A stretch of 64,000 nt of DNA from Heterocephalus glaber (Eukaryota > Chordata > Mammalia > Rodentia > Bathyergidae), in assembly GCF_000247695.1 (NCBI RefSeq), contig NW_004624743.1, forward strand, positions 399,008 through 463,007, written 5' to 3'. The notes below the pieces were generated by a model, which worked only from the letters and a program-made list of their open reading frames with translations, was not told where the DNA came from and did no database searches. Positions 38,412 to 49,489 of this stretch are shown one piece after another. Every line of letters starts with the position of its first letter. The stretch's first letter is position 1. Made by a program: the position numbers and the translations under genes.

Positions 38412-38425
38412 GTAGATGAAGATCT

Positions 38426-38900
38426 AAGTACATATATTCCAAGGAAGATTTATAAATGTCTACAAGTGCATAAAAAGATGCTTCACATCACTTCTCAAAC
38501 AGAAAGTTAAAGTTAAATCCACAATGATGTAACACTCCACACCCTGAGGAACGCCTACTTTCTATGTAGATAATAACACATTGTAGGGGAGACATGCAGA
38601 AATTGCAACATTCCTCACCTCCTCAGAGTAATGAAAATTTGCACCACTGTGAAAGTGTGGCACTTCCTCATATGCTTAGGTGTAAAATTATCTTGTGACC
38701 TAAGAATTCTACTGCAAGTGAACAATTCCACTCCCAAGAGAAATTCAAGCACATGTCCACAAAAAAATCTTGTAAATTGTGTTTATAACAATTTTATTCA
38801 TAATAGACAAAAGTTGGAGAGGTAACAAACATCCATCACTACATGACAGATGAACAAATTATGCTATATATAAGATATGATCATAATGTACAATGAGTGT
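38426..38900 (+). mobile_element. Old LINE-1, right part
   Basis: Continues the L1 at 36740-36995: CATAAAAAGATGCTTCACATC, CCACAATGATGTAACACTCC, CAATTCCACTCCCAAGAGA, then TTATTCATAATAGACAAAAG and ACAGATGAACAAATTATG. These are ORF2 3'-part landmarks in sense order. Confidence 0.65.
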
Positions 38901-41900
38901 TTAAAATTTTTAAGATTTGCTATAATAAAAGTCAGATTGCCATTAATCCCCCTCAGAATCCTCCTCCTCACTTCTAACACCTGAACACCTTTATCCTCCC
39001 ACTTTCTGAAGCAGTTATGCATGTCACCTTTCCAGAGTGTCTGAATGAGGTCCGACCAAAATATGGTGACTGCTGCTGCCAAGTGTCATCCACCAAAAAT
39101 GCAAGCTTATAAGAACATGACAGTGTGAAATATGCATGTCCTCTAGTCTACTTCCTCATACTATCCTCATTCCCAGTGAAACTTCCTGAACCTGGTCTTT
39201 ACTGTCCACGTTCTCACCAGCATTCTGATCCTCTGAATTCTATCGAGAATTACCATCAAGCTCTGGTCACAGCATTCTTGGCCTTCTCTAGCCTGCATCT
39301 TCAAATCTTTGTAAACTCCTTCATCAATCCAATTTAAACCTTATGGTCAGGCATAGTCACAGAAAGTACTCCACTCCCAGTCACTATTTCCTGTAAGGTT
39401 GCATCTCTGGGACTGACTATATGACACCCATGATTTAAAAATATAGAGGTTTAATTTGGCTCTTGGTTTTAGAGGATTCATTCCTTGCTCAGCTGGTTCC
39501 AGGAAAGGAACATCATAGCAAAAGACTGTGGCAAAGCCAGAAAACATAGCAGGGAAATAGCATCAGAGAGGAAGGAACCAGGGACCATATATGCACTGTA
39601 AGGGGACACCTCCAAGACCCAGCCAGATACACAGAAGTGAGATTAACTAATCACACAGGTGGCTCTCAACCAAAGCAAGTTGGCACTTAAGCTTAGTAAC
39701 AGTCAGTTTCTCACTTTGGAAAGATTGTCCAAATATTTGAGCATTGATGCCATTTTCTATCACCGTTATAATTTACCTATTTGCTTCTACCTTGGAATTT
39801 ATGATTCATGATGTCAAATTAGTTTGATGATTCCTTATATTATTATTTTCATCTTTATCATAAACATAGTGAGACCACCTGACATGTAACAGATGGTTGC
39901 ATATGAGCATGTAACACTCTAGGGTGACACAGCACACAAAGCAGACAATTAGAATGTCTAGAGTGAAGTTCATAACTAAGCAACTGAGGAAACTCATCAA
40001 GAAAATTCATGAATCAATAAAGCAAATGGAAATACACCCTAAATGAACCAAAAGAAAGACTTGCATTGCTGACAAGTGTAGCCAGAATGTTGGTTTCTTT
40101 CAGCAGAGATTCCACCACACCAGATGTATTTATCCAACTACAGCAGGAGGTGTTCCCTGCCACCCCATTGTGCCCTGTTCACACAACAGATAGTGAAAAA
40201 AGTCATGTTATCTAAAACAAATTTAGCAAGAGAACTTGAGTTTTCTGGGCAACTGTAGGCTTATAAATAGGTTGTGAAGCTGTACTATCCAATGTTTGAA
40301 ATAGATTTCTTATTATAATTTCATTTACATTTATGCATAGCCAGTATAGGAGCATTCTGCAAAATGATGGGTTTATATCTAAGGCCAAATTTTTCTTCAT
40401 GCTCTTTTACAATTTAAGAGTTATAGACTAATGTTCTCTTTCAATTATCTAGAGAGTGAAAATAGTAGTAATTGAATCTTTTTCCATTTATTGCAATATG
40501 AACTTGCCCTCTTGTATCCTTCACAGTTCAAATGTATCCTGGAGATACATAGTAGAGTCCTTTTTGTGGGATGCTTAGGGCATTTGTTTCCATCATTATG
40601 TAAGCACTAGTTAGGTACATGTTGGAGGCTCCTTTATTAAAGCATAAGATAAAATTGAATACTACTGAAGACCACAAGACCAGGATTATGAATTTGTCTA
40701 AGTGTTCCATTATCTTTCATTTTGTTTTCTTATTCAATTTCTGGCATAAGTTAATTTTTAAATCCTCAATGTAGGTTTTGCCTACTGCTAAGTTAAACCT
40801 AGCAATTTGAAGGTGTGAACATAAATGTCTAACCCTAAAGGATCAAATACTACACTTGATACATACATGAAATCTGTTAAAATATGAATCAGAGAATCTT
40901 TAATATGAAAACACTTCTGAATAATAAGATGCTGTGATCAAGAGGTTCACACCCTGGAGGCAGGTTGTCCAATGTAGGGGTAACGAGAGATGATAGAGTC
41001 TTTAAGAAGTGCAGCCTATGAAGAGGTAAGGGAACTATGGAGTAAAATCCTCAAAAAACATTAATATAGTTCTCACAGGAATGCACTGTTTAGCAAAAGA
41101 GGAGGTTCCTTCAAAAGACCAAGTTGCTGGGACCAGGACCCACTTTCCCCACTCCCTTCCTTTATCTTTAGTCACGTTGTTCATTCTCCCCCTCTCACTC
41201 TCTCTCACTTCCTCTCTCCCTCTCTTCTCCCTTTCCCTCTCCCTCTTCCTCTGCCATTGACTGCTCATCAGTGCCTCTGCCATGTCTTTGGGCCTTCAAA
41301 ACCATTTGCTACATAAATGCACTTTAAAAATAAAGTATTGTGGTATGTTAAGGAAAAAGCAAGCAAAGACACATCACATGTAGAGTTCTCCTAAGCTTCC
41401 TGAAGAAGCTATTCATTACAAAGTCCTAGGTATGCATTGTCTTTCCATGTACAAACTTAAAACCTACACTGAGGACAAGGGAGCTCTGTGACAATAGAGG
41501 AGAGGATCCTGGGTCCATGAGCTTGGGCATGCTGTGCAGGAGTCATCTGCTTCCAAGGAGAAACCTGGCCAGGGGAGTCAATGAGTTTGGATGAACAACA
41601 AGAAAAATACTGCTTTGCTTTGATATAGGATTAGAAAGGGGAGCAGTTTAGTCATACACTCATTTAATCCTGATAATCTTAATTTATTCCACAGTGACAA
41701 GAAACAACTTATGATTTCTTAAAGAGTAATTGAACATAGGGAACTGAAGCAATATGAATGAATTTATCACACTCTGATTTTAGTTTTTCTAGCCCTTGGT
41801 ATGAGTCATGCATAATTCTGTAACATCATGTATTGGTTCTTTGGAAAACTTCAACCCACAGAGTGTTGTCCCTCTTCCAGTCACAGCATAATGATGGCAA

Positions 41901-44369
41901 GGCAAATATTTTAGGGATTTACTATTATGTAAGTAAATTAATTTTATAATAGATTGTGAGCTGGAAAATTCACTGAATCTCCAGTGACCCACAAATGGTA
42001 TCTGAATGCTTCCTCTTTATTAAGTGTCACACACATAAACTACTTCTAAAGACTCCATTTGAAATTTAATTAGCCTCAATGGTGTGGCCAAGAATGCTCA
42101 CCAATTAGAGGCTAGAGGAAACAAGGGATCACCAGGTCTCCAGAGCCCTGGAAGTGTGACCCTCACATGTCTTTGGTGGACACTCGGTAGGCTCACAGGT
42201 ATTTCAGAAGAGGGGCTGCCTTCACAGTCAGTGCTGGGAGTCTCACTGAGAAGTGAGTTCCATTAAGTCTCTTAACACTGAACACAAGAAACATTGATGC
42301 TAGTGAGGTTAGAATCATTACTCCACTGCTCAGGTAATTTTCTACATGTTAATTACTGTATTTCTGTTAACATTAGTAATGTGTAAGTCACACACAAGTA
42401 TCTATGAAATACTTTAAAATCTTAAGCTAATGTAACTATTTCAGCCACATATGAGGTATGTGTACTATAAAATAGACAGATTATTCCAGATTCTACACTT
42501 AACCTTTACCAATTAGTTGAGCAATCAAATGGTCCAGGAGGAGTTGTGTTTCTTTTAAAGCCTAAGTCAAAAGATAAGAAATATAGTGATTGGAAATTAC
42601 CGTGGAACAGAGCATCAGGCCATGCCTATTTAATAATGATGAGGTGAATTATAAAGAGTAATGGACAAATGATCAAATGTATAAGAAGATGAAATTTACA
42701 AGAGCATTTCATTGAAATCAAACCATACTGTTTAAACATAGTCTTTAAATTAGCAAAAGAAAAATGGTTGAGAGATCTATTGTGTTCACTATTATGCTCA
42801 AGTTCATGATAACTGGAATTCATACAAAATTAAAATGATAATGGTGCTTCTTTAGACAAATTGTGGTATTTCACCCATTTAATAACTTATTGCAAATGAA
42901 CTGTCTCACTCACTCTGTTGTTCACATTTTAAAATTGTGCCTAAATAATTTCAACACATCACTGAGGAAATGAAAAGGAGGAGCAATCTGGATTTCCTCT
43001 TCTGCATAGAATCAGGATCTGCTGTGCAGAATGAAAATGTAAGGTGAATCCAGCTCAGGAAAACATGAGAATTTGTTTGCACTAAGAGGAAGGACGTATA
43101 ATAAGATGAGATGGAGAAGGAGACTAAGGGTTCTGATGACCCCTATCTGTCATTTTGACAACGGAAATAAAATCGTCATAGTGTGGTTTGCATCTGTGAT
43201 CCACACCATGTCAGCAGTAGCAGCTTCATCAATTACTTTGGTTTCATTAATGACATTCTGTGCTCAAATGATTGTCTTTTTATCGCAAATATGGCTAACA
43301 GAAGAAACCACATGTAAGTCAAAGAATTACCAGATGAAATCATTCCTGTAAAACATTTTTTAAAACACTCAAAAGCCATATGAATGTACCAGTGTAAGTA
43401 AATCACTATTATTATGCTCATCAAAGGCAGTAAGTGGTAAATCTTTTTGTAATGGCATGGTAATTATCTACAAAGTATTACAAATGCCAATGAAAATATT
43501 TTCAATTTTATAAGAAATCATTTCTCTTTTTACCAATGAAAATAAAATATACAAAGACTAGATCACTCACTATGACTAATTTAAATAAAGAAAAAGAAAA
43601 TTACAGGTAGTTTTTTTTATTATTTGGAGGCTTCAAAAACAAGCAGAGGTGAATGAATTAAGGTTAAAATAATTTAGAATAAAGAGATTTTAGAAAAGCT
43701 CTAAACTCAAGCAGAGGGGAGGTCTGCAGACAAAGTTGTCATCTCATTAAATATTAGAAACAATATCCAGCAGAAAGTTGTATCTTGGAGGAGTATTTCA
43801 AACAGGTAATTTTTGATAAAATATGCAAAGAGGTGTCATAATGAAATAGGAAATATACTGCCAGTAGGAAAATAGAACATTTACATCAAGAATAAAATCA
43901 CACCTTGCATACATAATGATGCAAAGAGGGAAAGAAAGGGCTCACACGCTGGCCTTGAAGAGCATCTGAAGTGAGACAAATGTGCAGTGTGACCGGCCTG
44001 GTGTCCTTTAGATCCAAGTCCTTGTTAAAGGAAGCTCAGGTTCATGCATTAGATCTCTTAGGGAAAGCAGAGGAGAGCATCAGCCACAGAAGGACCACAT
44101 CATAGTCATTCTCCAGTTAAGGACTTAGAGAATGAGGAGAAGATGTGGGATTTTCAAACCCAAGGGCTGAAAGAGAAGCTCTCATAGAGTACGTGTAGAA
44201 TCCCCACACAAAACTGAAGCAAATGGGAAAAATATTTGAAATGTCCAGGTAAAACTTATGGAGTCATTTTGAAAATACTGAAAAAATGAAAGATTGTTGG
44301 AACTTGGTCTCATTTTAAATACTGTATTGCTTAATTCTCTCCTCCTATGAGTATAGAAATTAAAAGGTA
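38901..44369. other. Intergenic, no gene recognised
   Basis: AT-rich. 39430-39640 (GGTTTAATTTGGCTCTTGG...) resembles an old interspersed repeat I cannot name. 41170-41255 is a CT-rich low-complexity tract. 43040-43350 is an open frame without recognisable homology. No OR homology seen here until the copy B flank. Confidence 0.45.
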
Positions 44370-44517
44370 TCAGCAGTTTGGGGAAAGAAAATCACAACAG
44401 AAATATATTCACTAGATTTCAAGATACTTTATTTTATCCCCTTATTGTCTCCTGAGTTCCTGATTGCAAGTCACACTGCAGGTCTAATGGGTGCTCTGCA
44501 TTCTGCTTTTAGCATCC

Positions 44518-44546
44518 CCTCCTCACTTTAACTTCTTACTCTGCAG
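44518..44546 (+). promoter_or_regulatory. Putative splice acceptor of OR14-like leader (copy B)
   Basis: CCTCCTCACTTTAACTTCTTACTCTGCAG: a pyrimidine-rich tract and CAG, 22 nt upstream of the ATG at 44569, conserved in copy A. An in-frame ATG at 44491 lies before this acceptor and would be intronic, which supports the later start. Confidence 0.6.
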
Positions 44547-44568
44547 AGACCACAGCAGGTGGGCAGAC

Positions 44569-45549
44569 ATGGACAACCTCACCATCTTCACAGAATTCCT
44601 CCTCATGGATGTTGCAGGCTCCCGGGAGCTCCAGGTTCTGCAAGGTGTGCTGCTCTTAGTGATTTATCTGGGTGCACTAACAGGGAATCTTGTGACTGTC
44701 ACTGTCATCATGACAGACACACGTCTGCACTCTCCCATGTACTTTTTTATAAGCAACATGGCCCTCCTAGACCTTGGCAGCATCTCAGTTGTTGTTCCCA
44801 GAGCTGTAGTGAATTCCATGACAGGCAAAAAGACCATATCCCTGGCAGAGTGTGCTGCACAGATTTTCCTCCATGTTCTTTTTGCAGCTGTGGAGATTGC
44901 CCTCCTGGTAGTCATGTCCTATGACCGCTACATGGCCATTTGCCACCCTCTGCACTATGGGCTCATCATCACCCCGAGTCTGTGCTTCCAGGCCACAGCT
45001 GGCTCCTGTGCCTCTGGTCTGATCTACTCTGCTATCCACACAGGGGCTCTGTTCAGGCTTCCCTTCACCAAGACCAATGTGATCCAGCAATATTTCTGTG
45101 ACGTTCCTCAAATTCTGAGGATTTCATCTTCAGATGTCCAGTTTTCTGAATTTGTACTCCTTGCTGTAAGTGTTTGCTTTATCTCAGTGTGTTTTGCCTT
45201 TATGTTTGTGTCATATGTTAATATATTTTCAACTGTGCTTAAGATCTATTCAGTGGAAGCCCATAATAAAGCCATGTCCACCTGTACCCCGCAGCTGGCC
45301 ATTCTCCTTTTGTTTCTCATGTCTGGGGCTGTGGCTGCCTTAGGTCCTATTGCAAAGAAAGCATCCCTTAAGAATCTGCTGACTGCCATGTTCTACACCA
45401 CGGTGCCCCCATTCGTGAACCCCATCATCTACTGTCTACGCAACAGGGAGATCAATGCTGCTCTGCGAAGAATGTTCAATGGATTCTCAGTGTTTTCAGT
45501 GAAAAACTTTTTGACAAAAACAAAAATCTCATCTATCATTGGAAAGTAG
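44569..45549 (+). CDS. Olfactory receptor, OR14-like, intact
   Basis: 326-residue class II odorant receptor, a plasma-membrane GPCR expected to signal through Golf in olfactory neurons. N-terminal NLT sequon (3-5), GN of TM1 (39-40), LHSPMYFF (53-60), TM3 cysteine C95, MSYDRYMAICHPLHY (116-130), EL2 NVIQQYFCDVPQ with C177, SYVNIFSTVLKI (215-226), KAMSTCTPQLA at TM6 (234-244; the usual SH before L is PQ) and PPFVNPIIYCLRNREINAAL (280-299). Best resemblance is the OR14 group (MxNLTxxTEFLL start, VMSYDRY, QxFCDxPQ). The start is set by the sequon and the acceptor 22 nt upstream. The C-tail is somewhat long (to 326, ending SSIIGK). Odd point: the two EL2 cysteines that normally form the second OR disulfide are T167 and S187. 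Ligand unknown. It is the only full-length OR frame in the window. Confidence 0.95.
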   Translation: MDNLTIFTEFLLMDVAGSRELQVLQGVLLLVIYLGALTGNLVTVTVIMTDTRLHSPMYFFISNMALLDLGSISVVVPRAVVNSMTGKKTISLAECAAQIFLHVLFAAVEIALLVVMSYDRYMAICHPLHYGLIITPSLCFQATAGSCASGLIYSAIHTGALFRLPFTKTNVIQQYFCDVPQILRISSSDVQFSEFVLLAVSVCFISVCFAFMFVSYVNIFSTVLKIYSVEAHNKAMSTCTPQLAILLLFLMSGAVAALGPIAKKASLKNLLTAMFYTTVPPFVNPIIYCLRNREINAALRRMFNGFSVFSVKNFLTKTKISSIIGK

Positions 45550-45838
45550 TTTTATTCATTAATGATGTATATTCTTAAATTGTGATCTACACCTGTGGAC
45601 TGTGTATTTTTAGCTGACTCTCTGTTTTTGTTGTGTGTATGTGTCTCTGTATATATTTATTATTGTGGAGAACAAATGTATATCTCAATTTTCTTGCTCA
45701 GTACTTTTTATATTTTTATACCTTTCCTGAAACATTAGAAGTCTGGTCTATATTGACAAAATGTTTTGAAAATATTTGGGATATGTTAAGATAAGAACAA
45801 AGGCAGCCTTCACTGGGAGCAGGGCACGTGTTATGTGT

Positions 45839-46030
45839 TCCACCTTAACAGATGCCTGCGCTGTTGAGAGAACTTCAGGTGCTGGATCTGACCAACCTGG
45901 AGAAGCGCACTGAGTGGTCCTGTGAGAAGACCCTGCTGTCTGCATGGGCTCTTTGCACTCGCTCTTCCACTCAGGCTGGGATAAGTGACAAGGGGATTAG
46001 ACAGGGGAACAACTCAGGCCTGAGCCACAA
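45839..46030 (+). other. Conserved proximal 3'-flank block, copy B
   Basis: Begins 290 bp after the stop codon. On the minus strand it aligns with 62083-62270 with about 12 differences in 188 bases by eye, and similarly with 27992-28180. Neighbouring sequence at 45550-45838 is far less similar. Frames inside differ between copies, so no protein is inferred. Confidence 0.65.
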
Positions 46031-46507
46031 TGGGGTGATCCACACTGAGATCCTCACAGGCTTCCTTGCTGCATTCGCTAAAAGCCTTTTGATTCACTCA
46101 GTTAAAATTAGGACACAAAACAAGTGAACTTCACAAAATTTTCATTTTGGAAGGTTTGGTTTCTTCCTGTTCTCTGAATGAATAGATCCAACTCCATGCT
46201 TTATTTACTCAAATATGTACATATACAAAAAACATCATCACATTGTAGCTTGGAGACAGATGAAAAGGTAACTGTTCTTGGGATTTACCTGGGGAGTGAC
46301 AGGTAATGCTTGCATGGTACCTTTTTCTAATCAAATAGTGCATACAACTGCATTGGTTGCAAATGGAAAAAGTTTTATTTTTCTGACACTCTAGAGCTGA
46401 TGCCAAAACCTAGAGGTTAAATTAAGTACGGTGCTGGAGATTTTGTGTCTCAAAACTGAATCCCAAATTTGCCTAGATTTTTGTCCAGATGCCCTGGCTA
46501 GTAAAAC

Positions 46508-46710
46508 CTCAGCACTGAGGCTCTGGTGCCCATTTAGCCCCAGTCCAGCACTGGAACAACAGGGGCATCAGGCTCCCTGGGTCTTCTTACTTATTGCTCC
46601 TCCCATTAGCAAGTGGTGTTTGGCCCCATGGACCTCCTGTCATTCAGGGCTCACATCCTGGTGAAGGTCTGTATGTGGCTCACCCTCTCTGATGCCTGAG
46701 ATACCTCAGC
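46508..46710 (+). other. Conserved distal 3'-flank block, copy B
   Basis: GC-richer stretch with CCAGTCCAGCACTGGAACAA and GGCCCCATGGACCTCCTGTC, matching the complement of 27338-27545 and 61434-61640. Unknown role. Confidence 0.55.
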
Positions 46711-47319
46711 TTTCCATGTTTCAACACTGAGGAGGCTACATCTGTTCTCCTGCTTTATCTAGGTATAGGTGACAATTATGTATTTAAATAAGGTGCAAAT
46801 CTGATTCAATTTCTGTATCTGTCATCAAATATTTCCTCCATCCAAGCTAATTAAGATATCCACATTTCTTTTTAAAGTATGTTTTCTGGGTCATCTGCAT
46901 AGCTGCTTTCAAGGAAAAATATTCTTTTCTAATTTATATTTAAATGGCACTGTTGGGAAAGTAGGATATCAACAATTCTGAATGTTTGAATTTGAATTTG
47001 TTTTTGCCCTATTTTTGTCATTATTTAGATTTATGTAGATTTTTCTGTTGAGATTTATTTTCCTACAGATATTTGAGTGAACAAGAAGATTGATTTCTAA
47101 TTTCCATAATTCATTTATACATATCTCTATTTCTTCTTTGTTTTGACTCTCTACCTAGAACCTATGATTTTTATTAATGGATTTATAAATTTGTAGATCA
47201 GTATTTTTCAGTCTTTTCAATAAAAATACTATTATGAGTAAGACTTTTTCAGTTATAACACTGAAGTCCTTTACACTAGGAAATTTTCATTTCTAGATTT
47301 TTTTTGAGTAATTTTATGT

Positions 47320-47960
47320 ATTTATTTATTCATTTACAGATAAGAATCATAGTCATTTGGAGATAGGTTGTCATTCCTTAAGGTTTACAAAGTGGAATGA
47401 GACTATCCAGTCTATCATCCATTCCGCTTACCATTTTTAAGGGTGCACATTCAACATCTACTCTTTTTCAGCTATTGAAAATGCATCATGCATTACTATG
47501 ACTGTATATTCACCATTCTGTGCAATAGATCACTAAAGCCAAATCTTTCTGTGTAGTTGAAATTTTGTACATTTTGATCAATATTTCCCTGTTACCCACT
47601 GAACCCCCTCTGTCAGGATCTGGTAACAATCATTTTACTCTCTAGATGCATGAATTCCACTTTGTGAGATTCCACATAGAAGTGATTATGCCTGCTGTGT
47701 TTTACCTAACATAATGCCCTCAGGGTTTGGCCATGTTGGTGCAAATGCCAGGACTTCCTGATTTTTAAGACTGTGTAGTTCCATTCCATTAGTGTATATG
47801 CTAGATTCTCTCCCCTAATCTGATGAGGAACTCCTAGGTTGCTTCCATATCAACAAAGTTTCAGGGAATGAGATGAGGATATTTATCTAGTAAAATGATT
47901 TCAGTGTCTTGGATATATACCAGGGATGGGATTGGTCTAACCTATGTGCTTTGCCTTGTA
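47320..47960 (-). mobile_element. Old LINE-1 3' part, antisense
   Basis: Antisense L1 wording: TAAGGGTGCACATTCAACATC, CATGTTGGTGCAAATGCCAGG, GTAGTTCCATTCCATTAGTG, GGTTGCTTCCATATCAACAA and ATATACCAGGGATGGGATTGG. Highly diverged, no open frame. Confidence 0.6.
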
Positions 47961-48144
47961 TCTAGATGTCCCCACAAAGCCTCATGCTTCACAGATGGGG
48001 CTTTTTGGAGGTGCCTGGAACTAGGGTGTGTGAATATGGATTATAGGTATGTGACAACTGTATTGTGGTTTGTGGAGAGTTTTGATCATGAAAGATTGTT
48101 GACTTTTATGAAATGATTTTCTGCATCTATTGAGCTAATTATCA

Positions 48145-48690
48145 AATTATCATCCTGTACATGTGGACAATAAGGAGCTCTCCCTAAGCTAAACATCAGG
48201 ACACAGTTCAGTGCTCAAAAAAGGAATTCAGTGAAATACATGCAACGGTTTCTGAGGTGCTGAAATTTGTATGTTTTGGGTAAATTCAGGAGTACTTTTC
48301 TATGCTGCCGTTGCTCTCTATCTTATAAGTAGTAATACTCATTTGTTACAGCATTAGTTTGGTAAAATATTTNNNNNNNNNNNNNNNNNNNNNNNNNNNN
48401 NNNNNNNNNNNNNNNNNNNNNNNNNNNNNNNNNNNNNNNNNNNNNNNNNNNNNNNNNNNNNNNNNNNNNNNNTTATCTCTTAGTGGATTGTGGACAATAA
48501 GGAAATCTCCCTAAGCAAAACATCAGTACACAGATTAGTGCTCAAACACAGGAATTCACTGAAATACATGCAGCAATTTCTGAAGTGCTGTAATTTGTTT
48601 GTTTTGGGTAAAATTCAGAATACTTTTCTATTCTACTGTTGCTCTCTTATAAATAGTAACACCCATTTTTAAAGGAGTAATTTTATAAAT
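48145..48690 (+). repeat. Tandem duplication flanking the assembly gap
   Basis: 48160-48372 and 48480-48690 align in the same orientation. Both contain TGGACAATAAGGA, CTCCCTAAGC.AAACATCAG, AATTCA.TGAAATACATGCA and TTTGTTTTGGGTAAA-type segments, with many substitutions between them (roughly 10-15% by eye). The gap lies exactly between the units. Confidence 0.8.
48373..48472. other. Assembly gap (100 N)
   Basis: Exactly 100 N, the usual placeholder for a gap of unknown size. Real content could be additional copies of the flanking unit. Confidence 1.
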
Positions 48691-49489
48691 ACTTTAAAAA
48701 AGTTTCTTCAAGGATCTTTCAAATTTGGAAAAATATATATTATTTTCATTTTAGATTTTAAATAACTGAGATTAAGGACAATGAAGGGTCTCCTAGGCAA
48801 TTTTGTCAGTGAAGTTCGGTGTTAACATGAAAATTCAAATTTTCTTATACAATTCTTATTCTAGCTTCTTTGGTGAAAAAGAAACTCTCTGTAAAGCGAT
48901 CACAACATTGTGGAATAATATGGCCTAGAAATTTGTATGCACATGGCACAGGAGCACTTGTTACCAAGATCTGCATGATGCCATGGTCTACAGTATTTGC
49001 TATAAATTAACAATGTCATTGAGCTAGCAATATCTAATGTCATAGGGAAATTATTTTACTGTATGGTCTACAATGACTCATTTTCCTAAAGCCAAAGCTT
49101 TTGGAATAGATTGATTCACTCAATGGTTTAATGAATCATTTACATATATAATATTATTATATTTTTGTTCAGTGAAATACAAAACAAAAATATCTAGCTA
49201 TGCTCTGAAAAATTCCCTCAATTTTATCCTGCCTATATATCTGTTGATTAGTAATTCTCTATCACCAAATGTTACTTCAGGACTGTGTAGTAGTTTGCAT
49301 GTGTTGGATGCTGCATTTCAGATTCAGGAGAAAATACATTGGAGAAAACTACACAGCACCCATGTGTAAGCCTTTGTTTTACCAAGAAAAATCTTAAAAT
49401 GCTCATGAATTAAAATACTAACCTTAGGTATTGTTTATAATAGAAGAGTAAAGAAATTAGACATCATTTCTATACATAACAATTACCAG
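48691..49489. other. Intergenic, nothing recognised
   Basis: AT-rich, no gene. Confidence 0.5.

Larger units (their letters stand above)
38213..38425 (+). repeat. Triplicated target motif around two tandem ID SINEs
   Basis: The motif appears as GTATATGAAGATTGG (38213-38227), GTATATCAAGATTGG (38313-38327) and GTAGATGAAGATCT (38412-38425). ID elements fill the two intervals. The first copy is also the right-hand duplication of the TBCA retrocopy. Confidence 0.85.
44370..46930 (+). repeat. OR14 duplicon, copy B
   Basis: Inverted sister of copy A. Homology begins around TCAGCAGTTTGGGGAAAG (44370), passes through the OR gene and runs along the 3' flank to the GGTCATCTGCATAGCTGCTTT region near 46890-46930. 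First ~170 coding bases are about 94% identical between A and B by eye count. Confidence 0.8.

Noticed and set aside
44491..44568. Upstream in-frame ATG giving a 352-residue receptor
   Set aside because: The added N-terminus lies before a strong splice acceptor and is not OR-like; the ATG at 44569 starts directly before the glycosylation sequon, as in copy A.
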